Part shown: positions 4,552 to 8,164 of the stretch, in pieces
Layout: every line of letters starts with the position of its first letter
Position numbering within the stretch: the first letter of the stretch is position 1
NCBI GenBank assembly: GCA_021790555.1
Contig: JAJYGY010000189.1
Span: 1-8,164, forward strand
DNA: 8,164 nt
Source of the DNA: a bacterium
Lineage (GTDB): Bacteria > Oederibacteriota > JAJYGY01
Direction of reading: 5' to 3'
Program-made: the position numbers and the translations under genes
Notes under the pieces: model-generated
Told to the model about the DNA's origin: nothing
Database searches by the model: none
What the model saw: only the letters and a program-made list of their open reading frames with translations

Positions 4552-5669
4552 AAAGCCCCCGGCCCTCCCCTCTCTTCGGCGATCCGGCCCTCCAGTTCCC
4601 GCTCATAGGCCTGGGCGTCCAGGGGCAGCTCCACCATGCCTGCGGTGAAGGTGGAATGCAGCATGGCGTTGCTCAGTTCCACCTGGGCCAGGCCCTCGGC
4701 CGCCGGGGCCAGCAAGGGGGCGCCGTCCAGGGCCGCCCGCGCGAAATTTTCCAGCACCGCGTTTTGGGGAGGCCCCGCCGGCCGCGCGGCGGCCTCCAGG
4801 TCCACCTCCCGGAAGCCGGGCCGGGCCATCGGTTCCGGGCTGGCCAGGCTGAAGGCCGCGCTGGATTGGTCGTTGCGCAGGAACCTCACCTTCTCCTTTT
4901 CCACCACCACCCTGCCCAGGTCCCCCTGGATCTCCAGCCGGTCGCATCCCGGCGCGTCGCCGGTGGAGGCGACGAAAAACCCGGAGAACCCGCCTTGCCA
5001 TTCCAGGTACGCGGACACGTCGTCCTCCACCCGGATGTCGTGCCAGCGGCCGAAACGGCAGAAGGCCCGCACCCGCGCGGGCATGCCGAGGAGCCACTGC
5101 AGAATGTCCAGGTTGTGGGGGCACTGGTTGAGCAGCATGCCGCCCCCTTCCCCGGCCCAGGTGCCCCTCCATCCGGCGCTGGCGTAATAGCGGTGGGTGC
5201 GGAACCAGTCGGTGACCACGTAGGAAAAGCGGTGCAGCCTGCCCAGGCCGCCCTCCCGGACGAGGGTCCTGAGCCTGCGGTAGACGTCGAAACTCCTCAG
5301 GTGGAAGGCCACCCCGAAGGCCTGGCCGCCCTTCAGCGGCACGGCCAGCATGGCCTGGGCCTGCAGCTTGCTCGCCGCCACGGGCTTTTCCACCAGCACG
5401 TGCAGCCCCGCCCGCAGGGCCGGGACCACGGCCCGCGCGTGGAGCGGATGGGGCGTGGCCACCACCAGCGCGTCCACGGCCTTTGAGCGGATCATGTCCT
5501 CCGCGTCGGTGAAGCGCGCGGCCGGGCCGAAACCCCCGGTCCGGGCCGGATCGGCGTCGCACACCGCCGCCAGCACGGCCCGGGGAATGGCGCCGCCCGC
5601 AATCTGGCGGGCGTGCTGGGCCCCCATGGCCCCGATCCCCACCACCCCGACCCTCAGTTCCTTGGCCAT
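4548..5669 (-). CDS. Gfo/Idh/MocA-family NAD(P)-dependent oxidoreductase
   Basis: This 373-residue protein is full length for the family of cytoplasmic dehydrogenases that oxidise or reduce sugars, inositols and related compounds. An N-terminal Rossmann fold has the dinucleotide motif GVVGIGAMG (8-16). The family signature VEKP at 93-96 includes catalytic Lys95. The C-terminal alpha/beta domain carries GGMLLNQCPHNLDILQWLLG (176-195), with H185 at the usual catalytic position. An aspartate often seen four residues before the His is Asn here (N181). The substrate cannot be deduced. The ATG at 5669 follows a G-rich GGGAGG ribosome-binding sequence. The gene lies 105 bp after the methyltransferase and probably shares its transcript. 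Its TAG stop overlaps the regulator 1 TAG on the other strand. Confidence 0.88.
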   Translation of the reverse strand: MAKELRVGVVGIGAMGAQHARQIAGGAIPRAVLAAVCDADPARTGGFGPAARFTDAEDMIRSKAVDALVVATPHPLHARAVVPALRAGLHVLVEKPVAASKLQAQAMLAVPLKGGQAFGVAFHLRSFDVYRRLRTLVREGGLGRLHRFSYVVTDWFRTHRYYASAGWRGTWAGEGGGMLLNQCPHNLDILQWLLGMPARVRAFCRFGRWHDIRVEDDVSAYLEWQGGFSGFFVASTGDAPGCDRLEIQGDLGRVVVEKEKVRFLRNDQSSAAFSLASPEPMARPGFREVDLEAAARPAGPPQNAVLENFARAALDGAPLLAPAAEGLAQVELSNAMLHSTFTAGMVELPLDAQAYERELEGRIAEERGGPGAF

Positions 5670-5730
5670 GGCCCCTCCCCCAAAAAGTGGATTTCCAGGG
5701 GTCCATGATACCGCCGCCGCGCGCCGGCCC

Positions 5731-5742
5731 GCCGGGCCCGGC
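5731..5742. repeat. GC palindrome between the methyltransferase and oxidoreductase genes
   Basis: GCCGGGCCCGGC is a perfect 12-bp palindrome inside a longer run of GCCGG/CCGGC repeats (about 5720-5742), in the 105-bp gap of the minus-strand pair. It can fold, but no T-run follows in either direction, so a terminator is not supported. It may be an mRNA processing or attenuation structure, or just GC-rich spacer. I see no convincing promoter in this gap. Confidence 0.3.
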
Positions 5743-5774
5743 TGTGCCCATCCGGCAAAGGAATGTTCCGGGCC

Positions 5775-6452
5775 TCAGGCCGCTCCCCAGGCCTCCTCCC
5801 CTGCCGGTTCCGGAACCAGCAGGTCGTAGATGAGGAAAAGATCGTCGTCCCAGCTGCCCTTCCACAGGATGCTGGCCTGGCATTCCCGGATGGCCGCGGG
5901 GATGAAGCGGCCGTGCCGGACGCCCAGGCCCAGGCGCAGGTACAGGTCGAGGGCCGTCCTGGAAAATCCGGAACGCGCGGCCGGGCCCTGGTAGTCCACC
6001 AGCCTGACCACCCCTCGCGGCTTGGTCACCCGCATCAGGTCCTTCAGCAGCCGCACCTGGGCGCCGGGCCGCAGGCGCGACATCAGGAAGGCGCATAGCG
6101 AAAGGTCGAAGCTGGATTCCGCGAGCCCGGCCAGGTCTCCCGGGCCGCCCCTGGCCAGCTCGGCCCGGCAGGCGGCCTGGCGGGCGCGGTTTTCGGCCCG
6201 GCGCAGGCACCGTTCGCTGGGGTCCAGCGCCAGGACCTGGCAGTGGGCCGGGTAGAAGGGCAGGTTCCTTCCGGTTCCGGCACCCAGTTCCAGGATCCTC
6301 CCGTCCATGCACCCGGAAAGCCAGAACCTCAGGCTGTCCGGCCAGAGGTGGTCCAGCGGATGGACCAGGCGGTCCAGGCAGGCCAAGATGGCGCCCCGGC
6401 CGCGCCAAGGCCCCGCCGGGTCCGTCTGGATGGGTTGGCCAGTCACCGCCAT
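5775..6452 (-). CDS. Class I SAM-dependent methyltransferase
   Basis: This 225-residue protein has the seven-strand methyltransferase fold signature: motif I ILELGAGTGRN (53-63) for SAM binding, and the acidic residue D77 after strand 2 (VLALDPSE). A SFDLSLCAFLMSRLRPG block (114-130) and a VTKPRGVVRLVDY strand (142-154) correspond to motifs II and III. LELGAGTGRNLPFYP resembles small-molecule or lipid methyltransferases of the UbiE/PEMT type, but the acceptor is not identifiable. A hydrophobic stretch near 21-46 might be amphipathic; no clear membrane segment or signal peptide is seen. The start at 6452 has GGAGG seven bases upstream. The gene is divergent from regulator 2 (131-bp gap) and upstream of the Gfo/Idh/MocA gene on the same strand. 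Confidence 0.82.
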   Translation of the reverse strand: MAVTGQPIQTDPAGPWRGRGAILACLDRLVHPLDHLWPDSLRFWLSGCMDGRILELGAGTGRNLPFYPAHCQVLALDPSERCLRRAENRARQAACRAELARGGPGDLAGLAESSFDLSLCAFLMSRLRPGAQVRLLKDLMRVTKPRGVVRLVDYQGPAARSGFSRTALDLYLRLGLGVRHGRFIPAAIRECQASILWKGSWDDDLFLIYDLLVPEPAGEEAWGAA

Positions 6453-6486
6453 GGAAAAACCTCCGGATCGCTCTTCTTTTGTTCAT

Positions 6487-6516
6487 TTGACGGGACGGTT
6501 GCCGCGGAATTACAAT
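6487..6516 (+). promoter_or_regulatory. Sigma-70-type promoter of the regulator 2 gene
   Basis: TTGACG (6487-6492) and TACAAT (6511-6516) are separated by 18 bp, with five of six matches to each consensus hexamer. Transcription would start near 6523, with a leader of about 61 bases. The minus strand over the same bases reads TGTAAT (6514-6509), a possible -10 for the divergent methyltransferase gene. No Fnr-type palindrome is present here. Confidence 0.6.
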
Positions 6517-6583
6517 ACCTTCGGATGCGGCCCTGGAGGAACCTGGCCGATCCTTTGATGGAATCCGGACCCGAGGACGCCCG

Positions 6584-7246
6584 ATGACCGAGAAAAACAT
6601 CCAGACCGAAGCCCTTTTCTCCTTTGGCGAAAGCGACCTGCGGGGGCTCCTTCCCTACGCCCATGAAAAGAGCTATCCCAAGGGGGAACATATCTGGCAG
6701 GAGGGGGACGACCCGGACACCATCTGGCTGGTGAGGAGCGGCCGCGTCAACATGACCATCGAGTCCGCCGAGGGTGCCACCACCATCGTCCATTTTTACA
6801 CCCAGGGGCAGGCCTTCTGTCCGGCCGCCACGATCCTGCGGCGCTCCTATCCCTGCTCGGCCGTGGCCGCCACCCCGCTGACCCTTCTGGCCATCCCTTC
6901 CAGCCGTTTCCTGGAGCTGTTCAACCGCCTGCCCCAGCTGGCCAAGAGCCTGCTGCTGCAGATGGCGCCCCAGTTCTGCCAGGCCCACTGCAACTGCGCC
7001 ATCGGCAACCTGCCCGTCAAGACCCGCCTGGCCACCCTGCTCAGCCGCCTGCACCGCCAGTTTCAGGGGCGCCAGATCCCCTTCACCCGGCAGGAGCTGG
7101 CCAACATGAGCGGCACCACGGTGGAGACCACCATCCGCACCCTTTCCGAATGGGAGCGGGGCGGCGTCATCAAGAGCGGCCGGGGAGCCATCCATGTGGA
7201 GAAGCCATCGGCGCTTCAGGAGGCCCTTCCCGACATGGAGGGCTGA
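6584..7246 (+). CDS. Cysteine-rich Crp/Fnr-family transcriptional regulator (regulator 2)
   Basis: This 220-residue protein has a cNMP-binding-type sensor domain (about 10-115), a dimer helix, and a winged helix-turn-helix (about 165-205: FTRQELANMSGTTVETTIRTLSEWERGGVI). The recognition helix has E181 and R185, but Ile184 where Fnr has Ser, so its DNA target probably differs from that of regulator 1. In the phosphate-binding segment the CRP Glu is lost and the Arg position is C91 (PCSAV); C79 lies at the other side of the loop. Three more cysteines (C132, C136, C138) and H135 cluster at FCQAHCNCAIG, near the end of the dimer helix. This suggests a redox, metal or heme signal instead of cAMP. 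The ribosome-binding site GAGGA lies six bases before the ATG. Its 3' end overlaps the convergent radical SAM gene by 31 bp. Confidence 0.87.
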   Translation: MTEKNIQTEALFSFGESDLRGLLPYAHEKSYPKGEHIWQEGDDPDTIWLVRSGRVNMTIESAEGATTIVHFYTQGQAFCPAATILRRSYPCSAVAATPLTLLAIPSSRFLELFNRLPQLAKSLLLQMAPQFCQAHCNCAIGNLPVKTRLATLLSRLHRQFQGRQIPFTRQELANMSGTTVETTIRTLSEWERGGVIKSGRGAIHVEKPSALQEALPDMEG

Positions 7247-8010
7247 ATCCCGCCCCTCTCGGCGCCCCCCCAGGCCACGCTTCCCCTCCTCAGGGCCGCC
7301 CCTTCGAACCAGAAAAAATCCACGTCATGCGAATGGAACATGTCCGGCCGCTTGTAGGCGCGGAAGGAGCGGACCCTGGCCCTGGCCGAGTCGCAACAGG
7401 CGTCGTAAAGGCCCTGGCTCATTCCCAGGGCCGGGCTGTTGATCCAGCCGCCGCGGCCCAGGGGCAGGAAGCGGTAGAGGTGCCAGGCGTGCACCCTGCC
7501 GCCCCGCTCCACGTAGCCCTCCAGGAAATCCGCGAGGTCCTCCAGTTCGCCCCCGTTTTCACGCGTCACCACGGTCGACAGGGTCACCTCCCGGCCCTCG
7601 CGCCTGAGCCGCTCCAGGCGCTCCAGGATGAGGGCGTGATGGCTCCCTTCCAGGGGCCGCATCCGGTCGTGGGTGTCGGCGAAGGGCGACTCCAGCGGAA
7701 GCACCCAGCGGTCGATGAAGGGGCTTGAGGCGATGGCGCCCTCCATGGCGATGCCGTTGGACCCCACCTGGGTCAGGAAGCCGGCCTGCTTGGCGAGGCG
7801 GGCCAGGGCCTCCAGTCCCCCCCTCCACAGGGTCGGCTCACCACCCCCGAACACCACGTTATTGAACCCTTCCGCCCTCAGGTCCTTCAGCAGCCCGGCG
7901 GCCTGGTCGAAGGACATGGGCGAAAGGCTTCCTTCGGTCACGCAGAAGGGGCAGCGCATCTGGCAGGCTGAATGGAGCATCAGCACCGCGACTTCGGCTT
8001 TGGCGTTCAT
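7216..8010 (-). CDS. Short radical SAM enzyme without SPASM domain
   Basis: This 264-residue protein is a radical SAM enzyme. C16, C20 and C23 (CQMRCPFC, the CX3CX2C motif) bind the [4Fe-4S] cluster that cleaves SAM, and VVFGGGEPTLW (52-62) is the SAM-contacting GGEP motif. Strand motifs follow at QVGSNGIAME (81-90) and RWVLPLES (101-108). There is no SPASM cysteine set; the only other cysteines are the pair C205-C206. A distinctive MFHSHDVDFFWFEG block is at 224-237. The reaction and substrate are unknown. The start at 8010 has GGAGG five bases upstream, and only 12 bases separate it from the stop of the preceding radical SAM gene, so the two are probably co-translated. Confidence 0.85.
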   Translation of the reverse strand: MNAKAEVAVLMLHSACQMRCPFCVTEGSLSPMSFDQAAGLLKDLRAEGFNNVVFGGGEPTLWRGGLEALARLAKQAGFLTQVGSNGIAMEGAIASSPFIDRWVLPLESPFADTHDRMRPLEGSHHALILERLERLRREGREVTLSTVVTRENGGELEDLADFLEGYVERGGRVHAWHLYRFLPLGRGGWINSPALGMSQGLYDACCDSARARVRSFRAYKRPDMFHSHDVDFFWFEGAALRRGSVAWGGAERGGIQPSMSGRAS

Positions 8011-8022
8011 GGAGCCCTCCTT

Positions 8023-8164
8023 TCACGGAATCCTGGTTTGAAGTTGGTCCAAAGGAGGCACGTAGGCGCACAGGGGTTCCTCGGCGAAGGCGTTGCCCGA
8101 GGCGGCGTAGGCCCGGGCCCTGCAGCCGCCGCATTTCCGCGCCCAGTCGCAGCGCCCGCACTTC
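8023..8164 (-). CDS. C-terminal SPASM end of a radical SAM protein, AhbC/AhbD/NirJ-like (cut by window edge)
   Basis: Only the last 46 codons are in the window. They read KCGRCDWARKCGGC, then RARAYAASG, then LAEEP-like FAEEP, and LCAYVPP before the end. This is the characteristic C-terminal auxiliary-cluster segment (CxxC-x5-CGGCRARA...P.C.Y.P) of radical SAM/SPASM proteins of the heme-pathway AhbC/AhbD/NirJ group and relatives; cysteines are at fragment positions 2, 5, 11, 14 and 32. The catalytic CX3CX2C domain would lie beyond the right edge. The stop is 12 bases before the next radical SAM start, whose ribosome-binding site begins just after it. Assignment to heme synthesis is tentative, because PqqE-like maturases share this region. 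Confidence 0.75.
   Translation of the reverse strand, partial: KCGRCDWARKCGGCRARAYAASGNAFAEEPLCAYVPPLDQLQTRIP

Noticed and set aside
5720..5742. GC-rich palindromes after the methyltransferase gene as an intrinsic terminator
   Set aside because: No T-run follows the stem in either direction.
6486..6499. TTTGACGGGACGGTT before regulator 2 as an Fnr-type site
   Set aside because: The right half is CGGTT, not GTCAA or ATCAA. TTGACG is better explained as a -35 hexamer 18 bp from TACAAT.
4603..6600. A 665-codon minus-strand open frame through both the oxidoreductase and methyltransferase genes
   Set aside because: It is a frame-shifted shadow rich in Gly, Arg and Pro. The other frame carries complete family motifs and ribosome-binding sites for both genes.

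Overview
The window is GC-rich, with codon third positions mostly G or C and long spurious antisense frames. It encodes ten proteins, two of them cut by the window edges. The hoxEFU genes, two Crp/Fnr-type regulators, a DGC-type cysteine protein and two radical SAM genes, one with an AhbC/AhbD/NirJ-like tail, suggest an anaerobic or facultative Gram-negative bacterium. Deltaproteobacterial-grade or similar lineages would fit, but the lineage is a guess from gene content. I saw no rRNA, tRNA, CRISPR array, transposase or prophage gene.

Layout. (a) Positions 1-2520, minus strand: hoxE, hoxF and the start of hoxU, overlapping by 4 and 1 bases. They form the NAD(P)H-oxidising (diaphorase) arm of a bidirectional [NiFe] hydrogenase. 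The hydrogenase subunits hoxY and hoxH are expected beyond the left edge but are not seen. (b) 2521-2699: a regulatory region with an extended -10, two Fnr-type TGAC-N4-GTCA palindromes and other dyads. (c) 2700-3620, minus strand: a DGC-type putative zinc protein followed by a PaaI-type hotdog thioesterase. (d) 3621-3765: a divergent control region with a third Fnr-type site. (e) 3766-4551, plus strand: a Crp/Fnr-family regulator (regulator 1). (f) 4548-6452, minus strand: a SAM methyltransferase then a Gfo/Idh/MocA oxidoreductase. (g) 6584-7246, plus strand: a second, cysteine-rich Crp/Fnr-family regulator (regulator 2). (h) 7216-8164, minus strand: the end of a radical SAM/SPASM protein followed by a short radical SAM protein without SPASM.

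How it may work together. By eye, TGAC-N4-[G/A]TCA occurs only three times in the window. All three lie in or at the edge of control regions. Two lie exactly 41.5 bp upstream of the start predicted from a nearby -10 element, the class II activator position used by Fnr and CRP. Regulator 1 has the Fnr-like recognition-helix residues E, S and R (ETVSR). I therefore infer a local circuit in which regulator 1, or a relative, controls hoxEFU, the DGC-thioesterase operon and its own gene. Both regulators lack the canonical cAMP-binding Glu and Arg. Regulator 2 has five cysteines, three of them clustered near the dimer helix, so a redox, metal or gas signal is plausible. The roles of the methyltransferase/oxidoreductase operon and the radical SAM pair cannot be fixed from this window.
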